Shown piece after piece: positions 50,654 through 57,878 of a DNA stretch of 57,878 nucleotides. The first letter of the stretch is position 1. Every line of letters begins with the position of its first letter. The notes below the pieces were generated by a model. The model worked only from the letters and a program-made list of their open reading frames with translations, was not told the DNA's origin and did not search any database. The translations under genes and the position numbers were made by a program. This DNA comes from Alphaproteobacteria bacterium (GTDB lineage Bacteria > Pseudomonadota > Alphaproteobacteria > CAAGCB01 > CAG-977), in NCBI GenBank assembly GCA_900768465.1, contig CAAGCY010000022.1, forward strand, positions 1-57,878, written 5' to 3'.

Positions 50654-51796
50654 TTAGTAAACCAAACAAACCTCGACGGCGGAGGGCAAAGACATTTCCG
50701 CCGCAACCGTTTCAACCTGCTCCGCGCCCGCGCGCTTCAACGCGTCCGCGACCGCCCGCGCGCGCCGTTCCGCCAAAGAACCGCCCGCATGCCTCACTTG
50801 CAGAACGGCAATCGAATTGTCGTTCCACGCCTGAACGGCTTCATTGACGACAGCCTTTGCCGACGCGGGCAAAGCCGCCGAGCTTCCGTTAAACAGCACC
50901 GTGCCGATTTCCTGCTTGAACGCCTCCTCCGCGACGGGTGCTTTCAGCGTAAAGGCGGGCTTTTGCGTTTCGGGCATTTTCAAAACCAAAGCGGGCTTTG
51001 CGGGTTCGGGCGCTTTCAGCGTAAAGGCGGGCTTTTGCCGCTGTTTCGGCGGAACAACCAGTTTCAAGACGGGCTTTTGCGCCGCGACGGGCGCCGCCAC
51101 CAAAGGCTGCAGCAATTCGGGCTTGACGGGTTCGACCAAAGCCACCCGTTCCTTGACGGGTTCGGGTTCCGGAGCGGGAGCGTCCAAAACGACATCCTGC
51201 TTGCGCGGTTCAATCAAAGCCTGCGTATCGGGCTTGAGCTGAAAATCGATTTCCGCATCGTCCGTTTTCGGCGCGGGCTCGGGCAGTTTTTCATCGTTTT
51301 TAACCACTTCGACGACTGTCAGCGCGCGGGATTTCGGCGAAATAATCGACGCCAGCATTTCCTGTTCGGATTTGACGACCAGCTCGTCCTTTTCAATGGT
51401 GTTTTTGACCTCCAGCGGGCGCACTTCCGTTTCGGGCGCGCGTTTTTTCGCGCTGTAAATCAAAGCGGCATCGGGGGCGTTCAGCCCTTTGCGCAACGAA
51501 ATTTTTTCGCGTTCGGCAAACCGCCCCGCATGTTCGTAAGCAGGCTGTTCAAGCGTTTTTTCCGCCGCTTTGTTCACCGTGACTTTGCCGCTGACGGCGT
51601 ACACGGGCAACGGTTCGCCGCCCAGCATTTCGCTGACGGTCTTTCCCGGCTTGTCGTCGGGGGTTTCGGGAACCATATCGGGTTCGGGCAACACGAAATC
51701 GTCGTTATATCCGTACCAGTCGAGCTTGTCGTTCTGTGCCGAACACGCCGCCAGCAACATCGCCAACCCGACAAAAGCTTTCCGCTTTACAGCCAT
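50654..51796 (-). CDS. Proline-rich lipoprotein with OmpA-like C-terminus
   Basis: 380 residues. Lipobox LAAC with Cys18. Residues 20-300 are Pro/Glu/Lys-rich and unstructured-looking, with repeats PAFTLKAPE/PALVLKMPE/PAFTLKAPV at about 256-286. The last 90 residues resemble a degenerate OmpA-like peptidoglycan-binding domain: VLFNGSSAALPASAKAVV and GSLAERRARAVADALKRAGA. A tether between outer membrane and wall is a reasonable guess. It lies 12 bases upstream of hom. Confidence 0.7.
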   Translation of the reverse strand: MAVKRKAFVGLAMLLAACSAQNDKLDWYGYNDDFVLPEPDMVPETPDDKPGKTVSEMLGGEPLPVYAVSGKVTVNKAAEKTLEQPAYEHAGRFAEREKISLRKGLNAPDAALIYSAKKRAPETEVRPLEVKNTIEKDELVVKSEQEMLASIISPKSRALTVVEVVKNDEKLPEPAPKTDDAEIDFQLKPDTQALIEPRKQDVVLDAPAPEPEPVKERVALVEPVKPELLQPLVAAPVAAQKPVLKLVVPPKQRQKPAFTLKAPEPAKPALVLKMPETQKPAFTLKAPVAEEAFKQEIGTVLFNGSSAALPASAKAVVNEAVQAWNDNSIAVLQVRHAGGSLAERRARAVADALKRAGAEQVETVAAEMSLPSAVEVCLVY

Positions 51797-51973
51797 TTGC
51801 GCCTCTTATAAACTATCGGAATCCAATCGAATCGATATTACCCGCACGCCGTTAAAATCGCAAGAAAAGTTTGATATGCCGTTGTTTTAGGAAAAACAAG
51901 CTCTTGCCGATGATAAACTTTTGTTTAGAATCAGAATGATACGAAAAACCTTATGGACAAACTGGACAAATTG

Positions 51974-52002
51974 TTGACAAGCGTTTTTCGATTGTGTATT
52001 CT
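51974..52002 (+). promoter_or_regulatory. Promoter of adenosine deaminase
   Basis: TTGACA (51974-51979), exactly 17 bases, TATTCT (51997-52002): near-consensus sigma-70 site, about 60 bases before the start. The rest of the 269-base gap from 51797 holds no gene. Confidence 0.8.
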
Positions 52003-52065
52003 ACTTTGTTAAGAAGAATTACTGTATAAAAACGATAAGGGCTGAAAACCCAAAGGAAGGTTGTT

Positions 52066-53334
52066 ATGACACAAAAATACAATACGGCTGAAATGCCCAA
52101 AGCCACATTGCATGAACATATCGAAGGCACGGTTACCCCCGAAATGGCGGCGAAACTGGCGCAGCGCCATAACGTGTCTTTGCCCGACAACTTTGTGATG
52201 AAAGACGGCGAATACGACAAAGCCGATTTCCCCAACGGCCGCTACGCTTATGACGAAAGCGATTTCTGGGCGTTCATCAACACGTACGACACCGTCGCCG
52301 ACATGATGCGCACGCCGCAGGATTATTACGACGTGACCAAGGACTACCTGTCCAAAAACGCCGCCGACGGCGGAATTTACGCGGAACTGATTGTTTCGCC
52401 GATGCACATGGCAACCGAAGTCAACCCCGAAACGGGAAAAGCGGAACTGTCCGCTCCGCGCTACGCCGCGATGCTGGAAGCGATGACCAACGCCGCCGAG
52501 GAAGTCAAAGAATCCACAGGCTTGGAAACCCGCTTTATTGCGACGGGCGTTCGCAACTTGGGCGCGGAAAACGTGACGGAAGTCGCAAAATTCGTGCGCG
52601 ACAATCCCCACCCGCTGGTAACGGGCTTCGGCATTGCGGGCAACGAACGCGCGGGCAAGTTTGACGACTTTGCCGAAGCGTTGTCGATTGCCAAAGGCGC
52701 GGGCTTGAAGCTGGCTTTGCACGCGGGCGAAATCTGCGGTCCCGAAAGTATCCGCGACGCGGTTCGTTTGGGCGCGTCCCGTGTCGGACACGGCGTTTCC
52801 GCGGTGCAGGATCCCGCGTTGATGAAAGAACTGGCGGAAAAGAACATAATGGTCGAAGTCTGCCCGACGTCGAACCGTATTTTGGTCGGCGAACTCAAAG
52901 GCGACTTGGCGAACCACCCCGCGCGCAAACTGTACGACGCGGGCATCAAAATCTCGCTGAACCCTGACGACGGCGGCATTTTCGGCACGCAGACGGGCAA
53001 GGAACACCGCATCAGCGCCAAGGAATTCGGCTTTACCAAAGCGGAGATGTACGACATCACGCTGTGCGCTTTGGATTGTTCGTTCGCGGACGTGAAAACG
53101 CGCAAACAGCTCAAAGAAAACGTCTATAAGCGCATGACCGCCGAAGACCGCAAAGAAATGGCGGAACAGGCTGAAAAGGCGCAAAATCCGATTTTGAAAA
53201 AACGCTTGGAAACCCGCGCCGTGGAAAGCGAGCTGGTCGCCAAAAAAATGGAGGTGCAAAAAAGACGGGAAGCCGCTTCCGCCAAACGCGCCCCGAAATT
53301 GACGGCGATTTTGAACAACAAGCGCACGCGCTGA
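52066..53334 (+). CDS. add: Adenosine deaminase family protein
   Basis: 422 residues. The zinc and catalytic set is complete: His16 and His18 (LHEHIEGT), HAGE (His219 and Glu222), GHG (His242), CPTSN and the zinc Asp301 (NPDDGG). It deaminates adenosine or a related purine. The last 60 residues form a Lys/Arg/Glu-rich, helical, basic extension not found in short bacterial Add proteins (KRLETRAVESELVAKKMEVQ partly). Good AAGGAAGG ribosome site and own promoter and terminator: a single-gene unit. Ring of specificity (adenosine versus adenine) cannot be decided by eye. Confidence 0.88.
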   Translation: MTQKYNTAEMPKATLHEHIEGTVTPEMAAKLAQRHNVSLPDNFVMKDGEYDKADFPNGRYAYDESDFWAFINTYDTVADMMRTPQDYYDVTKDYLSKNAADGGIYAELIVSPMHMATEVNPETGKAELSAPRYAAMLEAMTNAAEEVKESTGLETRFIATGVRNLGAENVTEVAKFVRDNPHPLVTGFGIAGNERAGKFDDFAEALSIAKGAGLKLALHAGEICGPESIRDAVRLGASRVGHGVSAVQDPALMKELAEKNIMVEVCPTSNRILVGELKGDLANHPARKLYDAGIKISLNPDDGGIFGTQTGKEHRISAKEFGFTKAEMYDITLCALDCSFADVKTRKQLKENVYKRMTAEDRKEMAEQAEKAQNPILKKRLETRAVESELVAKKMEVQKRREAASAKRAPKLTAILNNKRTR

Positions 53335-53351
53335 TTTAAAACGGCAATTCA

Positions 53352-53382
53352 AACGGCGAGGAACATTCCCCGCCGTTTTTTT
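53352..53382 (+). terminator. Terminator of adenosine deaminase
   Basis: AACGGCG (53352-53358) pairs with CGCCGTT (53371-53377), with GG/CC inside, then seven T. Confidence 0.85.
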
Positions 53383-53389
53383 GGCATAG

Positions 53390-53449
53390 CTCAAAAGTTT
53401 TTAAAATACGTTTTAAAAACTTCCCCGTTTGAGCAACATTTTAAAATGT
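53390..53449. repeat. Nested AT-rich palindromes
   Basis: AAGTTTTTAAAA (53395-53406) and TTTTAAAAACTT (53411-53422) form a perfect 12-pair arm with a four-base TACG loop. Outer GCTCAAA (53390-53396) and TTTGAGC (53428-53434) are also complementary. ACATTTTAAAATGT (53436-53449) is a further palindrome, followed by ATTTTAAAT. The TTTTAAAA core recurs throughout. It lies after the add terminator and before the sugar operon's terminator. Confidence 0.7.
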
Positions 53450-53545
53450 ATTTTAAATTTATTTCACAGAAACCCGCAAAGCATTATTGATGCCGAAGCC
53501 ACCGTTTGGAAAAACAGGCAATTTTTCCAAATTGCTTAACCAAAA

Positions 53546-53579
53546 ACAGACTTTTTGTAAAAATTTACAAAAAGTCTGT
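53546..53579. terminator. Bidirectional terminator downstream of the sugar permease gene
   Basis: Perfect 16-pair palindrome ACAGACTTTTTGTAAA / TTTACAAAAAGTCTGT with a two-base centre and T-rich flanks on both strands. It ends the minus-strand sugar operon. Confidence 0.8.
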
Positions 53580-53602
53580 CGTTTTTGAAAGTTATTGGAA
53601 AA

Positions 53603-54751
53603 TTACGCTTTGATTTTCGGGGTCAGAGCCAGCAAATACAGCACACCCGCGCCGATAACGGGAATGGCGGCGGACTGTGTGCCGACAATATCGACCGCGC
53701 GCCCCATAACCAGCGGGAACACCGTTCCGCCGAACAATCCCATAATCATCAAGCCCGACACTTCGTTTTTCTTGGTTTCGTCATGCAGCAAAGCGCGGGC
53801 GAAAATAATCGAAAACACGTTGGAGTTTCCGAAACCTATCATCGCCACCGCCGCCGTCAAGACGGCTTTTCCCGTCCCGAACCAAAGCATGAAAGCAGCC
53901 GCCGCCATCATCGAAACGCTCAGCAGAAAGAACAGGCGGTTGCTGACTTTGGTCAAAGCGAAACTGCCCGTCAAACAGCCGATTGTTCTGAACAAAAAGT
54001 ACACGCTTGCCGCATAGCCCGCGGTTTCCAGCGCCGCGCCGAGCTTTTCCATTAAAATTTTGGGCGCGACGACGTTTGTTCCGACATCAATGCCGACATG
54101 GCACATAATCCCCAAAAAGCACAGCGCAATCAGCGGATTTTTCAGCAATCCGAAGCAATCGGCAAAGCTCGAGGGCTTACCCGTAATATCCTCCTCTTGC
54201 ACTTTGTCGCGCGCCAGCAAAACGACGGCAAGCACGGAAACGACGGCGAACACGGGGAACAGCACCTGCCATTTTCCGAAACGCACCGCGCCCCACGCCG
54301 CCAAAATCGGCGCGACAAAGGACGCAATCGCCTTGACGAACTGCCCGAACGTCAGCGCGCCCGACAATTTTTCGTCTTTAATCAAGTTGGACACCAACGG
54401 ATTCAGCGACACCTGCATAATCGTGTTGCCGATGCCCAGCAGGCAGAACGACACAACCATCACAGGCAAAGTATAAGCGAACGACGGCAGCAGCAACGCC
54501 ATAAAAGTAACGAACAGCCCCGCCAAAACGGTTTTGCGCCGTCCGATTTTGTTCATCATCATGCCTGTCGGCACGGCGCCGACCAGAAACCAGAAAAACA
54601 CCATGGACGGAAACATATTCGCCCACGTGTCGGTCAGCGCAAAGTCGCGTTTTGCGTAATTGGACGCGATGCCGACCAAATCCACAAACCCCATGGCGAA
54701 AAAAGCGGGCAGCACGGGGAAAAGTTTTACAACCATATTTTCGGATTTCAT
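53603..54751 (-). CDS. FucP/GluP-like MFS sugar permease
   Basis: 382 residues with about twelve hydrophobic spans: FFAMGFVDLVGIASNYAKRDF, LLGIGNTIMQVSLNPLVSNL, MIMGLFGGTVFPLVMG (partly quoted). The FHS family of proton-linked fucose/glucose/galactose porters is the best match. AAGGAG precedes the start and it overlaps the kinase gene by four bases, so the pair probably imports and phosphorylates one sugar, most likely fructose or a related hexose. Confidence 0.85.
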   Translation of the reverse strand: MKSENMVVKLFPVLPAFFAMGFVDLVGIASNYAKRDFALTDTWANMFPSMVFFWFLVGAVPTGMMMNKIGRRKTVLAGLFVTFMALLLPSFAYTLPVMVVSFCLLGIGNTIMQVSLNPLVSNLIKDEKLSGALTFGQFVKAIASFVAPILAAWGAVRFGKWQVLFPVFAVVSVLAVVLLARDKVQEEDITGKPSSFADCFGLLKNPLIALCFLGIMCHVGIDVGTNVVAPKILMEKLGAALETAGYAASVYFLFRTIGCLTGSFALTKVSNRLFFLLSVSMMAAAAFMLWFGTGKAVLTAAVAMIGFGNSNVFSIIFARALLHDETKKNEVSGLMIMGLFGGTVFPLVMGRAVDIVGTQSAAIPVIGAGVLYLLALTPKIKA

Positions 54752-55626
54752 TGTTCCGCTCCTTTTTCATAAGCAGGCCAAGCCCCCGATTTCGTCGACA
54801 CGAAAGCCGCGATGTCCACCGCCGCTTTGTGCGCTTCCGCCAAAGACTTGCCCGTCAAAATATTGTATACGAACGCCCCCGAAAACGAATCCCCCGCCCC
54901 GACGGTGTCGGCGACTTTGACTTTCGGAGTCGGCAGCCACGACTTTTCCGACGGCGTGTAAATCGTGCTGAATTTGTCGCCCGCCGTGAAAATCATATAC
55001 TTCAAACCGTATCGGCTGATGAAAGCGCGGCAGACTTCGTCAACAGTTCCGGAAATGCAGAACAATTCTTTCAGCACGTTGATTTCGTCATCGTTGATTT
55101 TGAAAACGTTGGCTTTTTCCAACAGTTCGTCAATCAGTTCCGCCGAATAATAATTGCCGCGCAGATTGACATCAAAGAACCGCAGCGCATCTTTCGGCGC
55201 GAAAGACAGCAGCGTTTCGACCGCCTGTTTGGACTGAGGCGACCTGAGCGCCAAAGTGCCGAAACAAACGGCGTCAGCGCGCTTTACCAATTCTTCGGCT
55301 TCGGCGGAAGCCGTCAAGTAATCCCACGCCACGCCTTCGACAATGTCATAAGACGGAATGCCGTCGTTCAAAACGACTTTGACACGCCCCGTCGGGTGGT
55401 CGTTGCGCGAAATACAGTATTTGATGCCGCTTTTTTCCAGTTCGGCAAGGATTTCGTCGCCCAAAGCATCGTTGCCGACCGCGCTGACGGCGTAGCCTTG
55501 CGCGCCCAGCCGTGTCGCGTGATACACAAAGTTAATCGGCGCGCCGCCCGCGCGTTTGCCTTCGGGCAGCATATCCCACAGCAGTTCGCCGATGCCGATG
55601 ATAACGGGATGTTTGTTTTCAACCAT
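54748..55626 (-). CDS. PfkB family sugar kinase (fructokinase-like)
   Basis: 292 residues. GIGELLWDMLPEGKRAGGAPINFVYH (partly) is typical of fructokinases, RFFDVNLRGNYY and DTVGAGDSFSGAF carry the PfkB signature with the catalytic Asp of GAGDSF. It phosphorylates a hexose, probably fructose, using ATP. First gene of a two-gene operon with the FucP-like permease. Confidence 0.88.
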   Translation of the reverse strand: MVENKHPVIIGIGELLWDMLPEGKRAGGAPINFVYHATRLGAQGYAVSAVGNDALGDEILAELEKSGIKYCISRNDHPTGRVKVVLNDGIPSYDIVEGVAWDYLTASAEAEELVKRADAVCFGTLALRSPQSKQAVETLLSFAPKDALRFFDVNLRGNYYSAELIDELLEKANVFKINDDEINVLKELFCISGTVDEVCRAFISRYGLKYMIFTAGDKFSTIYTPSEKSWLPTPKVKVADTVGAGDSFSGAFVYNILTGKSLAEAHKAAVDIAAFVSTKSGAWPAYEKGAEQ

Positions 55627-55768
55627 AACAGCCTCCGTTTTTGCAGAAAGGTTTTAACCAGTTTATCATAAAACGAACGGATGTTTCAAACACTCCGCGC
55701 TTTAAAACCGCCGCAGCAACCGATTGGCGGAATCCTTTGATAAAAAAAACGGGAAATGCTGTTTTCTA

Positions 55769-55798
55769 TTGACAAAAACGGGCAAGAAAACCAATATG
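55769..55798 (+). promoter_or_regulatory. Possible aspS promoter
   Basis: TTGACA (55769-55774) followed after 17-18 bases by a weak -10 (CAATAT or AATATG, 55792-55798). Leader of about 35 nt. The -10 is poor, so confidence is low. Confidence 0.4.
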
Positions 55799-55836
55799 CA
55801 AACAGTTATTTTCTTACTGTCAAAAGGATTTTTTCC

Positions 55837-57630
55837 ATGCATATCTATCGTTCGCACAACTGCGGTCAGCTGCGGCTTTCGGACGCGGGGAAAGAAGCCC
55901 GCCTGTCAGGCTGGATTCACCGCAAACGCGACCACGGCAACTTGGTGTTCATCGATTTGCGCGACCACTACGGTTTGACGCAATGCGTCGTTGACATTTC
56001 CAGCCCCGTTTTCAAGGTTTTGGAACGTCTGCGTCCCGAATCCGTCATTTGCGTAACGGGCAAAGTCGTCAAACGCGAAGGCGACACCGTCAACAAAAAC
56101 CTGCCGACGGGCGAAATCGAACTGGCGGTCGAACAGGCGGAAGTGCTGGGCGAAGCCGACATTCTGCCTTTGCAGGTCGCGGGGGATTTCGAACAGCCCG
56201 AAGACGCGCGTCTGCGTTATCGCTTTTTGGACTTGCGCCGTGAAAAACTGCACAAAAACATGCTGTTGCGTTCGCAGGTCATCGCGTCCGCGCGCCGCCG
56301 CATGATTGAACAGGGATTCGTCGAATACCAGACGCCGATTTTGACCGCGTCCAGCCCCGAAGGCGCACGCGACTTTTTGGTGCCGTCCCGTTTGCATCCG
56401 GGTCAGTTCTACGCGTTGCCGCAGGCTCCGCAACAGTTCAAACAGCTGCTGATGGTCGCGGGCTTCGACCGCTATTTCCAGATTGCGCCCTGCTTCCGCG
56501 ACGAAGACAGCCGCGCGGATCGTTCCCCCGGCGAATTCTATCAGTTGGACTTTGAAATGGCGTTTGTGACGCAGGAAGACGTCTTTGCCGCCATTGAACC
56601 CGTTTTGCAGGGAATTTTCGAAGAATTCGCCAACGGCCGCACGGTTACGCCCGCGCCGTTCCCGCGTATTCCTTATGCGGAATCCATGCTGAAGTACGGT
56701 TCGGACAAGCCCGATTTGCGCAACCCGCTGATTATTTCCGACGTGACCGACATTTTCCGCGGTTCGGGATTCGGCATTTTCGCGAACGCCATCGAACGCG
56801 GCGCGATTGTCCGCGCGATTCCCGCGCCCGCCGCCGCCGCGAAACCGCGCAGCTGGTTTGACAAGCTGAACGGCTGGGCGCACGAAATCGGGCTGCCGGG
56901 CATCGGCTTTATCACCTATACGACCGAAGGTCCGAAAGGCGCGATTGCCAAGAATTTGGACGAAGAACGCATTGCCGCGATTAAATCCAAGCTGGAATTG
57001 AAAGACGGCGACGCCGTGTTCTTTGTTTGCGAAAAGAAAGGCAAAGTCGAAAAAGCCGCGGGTCAAGTCCGCAACCACATCGGCGAATTGCTGGATTTGT
57101 ACGAAAAGAACACGTTTAAATTCTGCTGGATTACCGATTTTCCGATGTTCGAATTGGACGAAGAAACGAATCAAATCATCTTTTCGCACAACCCGTTTTC
57201 GATGCCGCAGGGCGGAATGGACGCTTTGATGAACAAAGATCCGCTGGAAATCAACGCCTATCAGTACGACATCGTTTGCAACGGCATTGAACTGTCGTCG
57301 GGCGCAATCCGCAACCACCGTCCCGACATTATGTACAAAGCGTTTGAAATCGCGGGATACGGCCCCGAAGTCGTCGAACACAAATTCGGCGGCATGCTCA
57401 ACGCGTTCAAATACGGCGCGCCTCCTCACGGCGGGGCGGCGCCCGGCATCGACCGCATGGTCATGCTGCTGGCGGACGAACCGAACATCCGCGAAGTCAT
57501 TTTGTTCCCGATGAACGGTATGGCGCAGGATTTGATGATGCAGGCGCCGTGCGAAGTCACGCCGCAACAGCTGAAAGAACTGCATATCAAAATCGATATG
57601 CCGAAAACCGTTTCGGTCGAAAAGAAATAA
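55837..57630 (+). CDS. aspS: Aspartyl-tRNA synthetase
   Basis: 597 residues from ATG 55837 with AAGGA ahead; the frame opens earlier (55756) but without a ribosome site. N-terminal OB anticodon-binding domain (LSGWIHRKRDHGNLVFIDLRD), catalytic class II motifs (motif 2 RYFQIAPCFRDEDSRADR; motif 3 GIDRMVMLLADEPNIREV), and a bacterial GAD insert between them. It charges tRNA-Asp; many Alphaproteobacteria use it also for tRNA-Asn with GatCAB. Confidence 0.96.
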   Translation: MHIYRSHNCGQLRLSDAGKEARLSGWIHRKRDHGNLVFIDLRDHYGLTQCVVDISSPVFKVLERLRPESVICVTGKVVKREGDTVNKNLPTGEIELAVEQAEVLGEADILPLQVAGDFEQPEDARLRYRFLDLRREKLHKNMLLRSQVIASARRRMIEQGFVEYQTPILTASSPEGARDFLVPSRLHPGQFYALPQAPQQFKQLLMVAGFDRYFQIAPCFRDEDSRADRSPGEFYQLDFEMAFVTQEDVFAAIEPVLQGIFEEFANGRTVTPAPFPRIPYAESMLKYGSDKPDLRNPLIISDVTDIFRGSGFGIFANAIERGAIVRAIPAPAAAAKPRSWFDKLNGWAHEIGLPGIGFITYTTEGPKGAIAKNLDEERIAAIKSKLELKDGDAVFFVCEKKGKVEKAAGQVRNHIGELLDLYEKNTFKFCWITDFPMFELDEETNQIIFSHNPFSMPQGGMDALMNKDPLEINAYQYDIVCNGIELSSGAIRNHRPDIMYKAFEIAGYGPEVVEHKFGGMLNAFKYGAPPHGGAAPGIDRMVMLLADEPNIREVILFPMNGMAQDLMMQAPCEVTPQQLKELHIKIDMPKTVSVEKK

Positions 57631-57648
57631 GCTTCCGCTAAAACCGAA

Positions 57649-57683
57649 ACACCCGCCAAGGCATCCTTGGCGGGTGTTTTTTT
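57649..57683 (+). terminator. aspS terminator
   Basis: ACACCCGCCAAGG (57649-57661), loop CAT, CCTTGGCGGGTGT (57665-57677), then seven or eight T: thirteen perfect pairs. Confidence 0.92.
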
Positions 57684-57764
57684 ATGCGGTTCAAAAGCTT
57701 TTTAAAATCAAACCGTCGATTTGTTTCCGTCGTCAGCAAAAAACGGATACATCAACAAAAACAA

Positions 57765-57793
57765 TTCGGGCGGGGGAAAATCCCCCGCCCGAA
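57765..57793 (-). terminator. Terminator of the gene at the right edge
   Basis: TTCGGGCGGGGGA (57765-57777) and TCCCCCGCCCGAA (57781-57793) pair over thirteen positions; on the minus strand TTGTTTTTGTTG follows, fitting termination of a minus-strand gene from the right. Confidence 0.75.
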
Positions 57794-57817
57794 CGGCACA
57801 AGATCAGATTATTTCAA

Positions 57818-57878
57818 TTACGGACATTCGTAAGTGCCTTTCCAAGAATTGTACCTCTTCGACGCTCCGCCCGGGCAG
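57818..57878 (-). CDS. C-terminal end of an unidentified minus-strand gene
   Basis: Twenty codons ending CPGGASKRYNSWKGTYECP and a TAA stop at 57820-57818. Cys and aromatic content would suit an exported protein. A second frame also ends near here (TGA at about 57803), so the frame is not certain. The terminator at 57765-57793 supports some gene ending here. Confidence 0.4.
   Translation of the reverse strand, partial: CPGGASKRYNSWKGTYECP

Noticed and set aside
49754..51811. 685-codon ORF opposite hom and the lipoprotein gene
   Set aside because: Spans two genes on the other strand; low-complexity Arg/Phe/Gln text typical of antisense frames.

Overview
The window looks like a chromosome segment from an uncultured, probably host- or gut-associated alphaproteobacterium. 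The evidence is the gene content: class A PBP, Slt, a DnaK/DnaJ pair, an MlaEFD plus PqiC-like set, FtsY without an acidic N domain, an ELM1 (DUF1022) protein, DUF2333, YejABEF, and an ADP/ATP-carrier-like transporter fused to HEAT repeats. Most genes share one codon style, with G/C-rich third positions and many GCG, CGC and GAC codons. The first 3 kb are clearly richer in A+T. Assignment below class level would be guesswork.

Region 1 (1-3170) is accessory DNA. It opens inside a phage tail-fibre gene on the minus strand. Next comes a hipBA module whose promoter sits between two matching operators. A short fragment identical in form to the 3' end of a tRNA-Ser, followed by a terminator, marks a likely prophage or island attachment site, and 12-bp-period repeats flank it on both sides. 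Beyond it is a promoter, a small structured RNA with its own terminator, and a broken Abi_2-family abortive-infection gene. This RNA-plus-toxin remnant is the most likely place for a little-described system.

Region 2 (3171-28060) is mostly housekeeping: a secreted ankyrin protein; dnaK-dnaJ; DUF2333 with a Bax-like glucosaminidase; an Mla-type lipid transporter operon; PBP1A facing an Slt lytic transglycosylase; a muropeptide-recycling pair (Mpl-like ligase and LD-carboxypeptidase) coupled to a U32 protein; tRNA-Glu(CTC); and a five-gene operon that appears to span the envelope (YtkA-like, beta-barrel, FMN_bind-like, FtsX-type permease, LolD-like ATPase).

Region 3 (28061-38110) holds priA facing away from transaldolase, then xerC, and an operon mtaB-ftsY-(transporter/HEAT)-(cyclic-nucleotide-binding domain protein).

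Region 4 (38111-46402, minus strand) is an unbroken run of eight abutting or overlapping genes: ELM1, hydroxypyruvate isomerase-like, inositol monophosphatase/HisN-like, yejA, yejB, yejE, yejF, and last a stand-alone FliN/SpoA-domain protein.

Region 5 (46476-57878) carries a secreted TM1410/GH114-like protein, recJ, hom, a proline-rich OmpA-like lipoprotein, adenosine deaminase with a basic tail, a FucP-like sugar permease with fructokinase, aspS, and the tail end of a further minus-strand gene. A 190-bp stretch of AT-rich palindromes separates adenosine deaminase from the sugar operon. Everything here comes from reading the sequence; no database search was run, and family names rest on recognised motifs.
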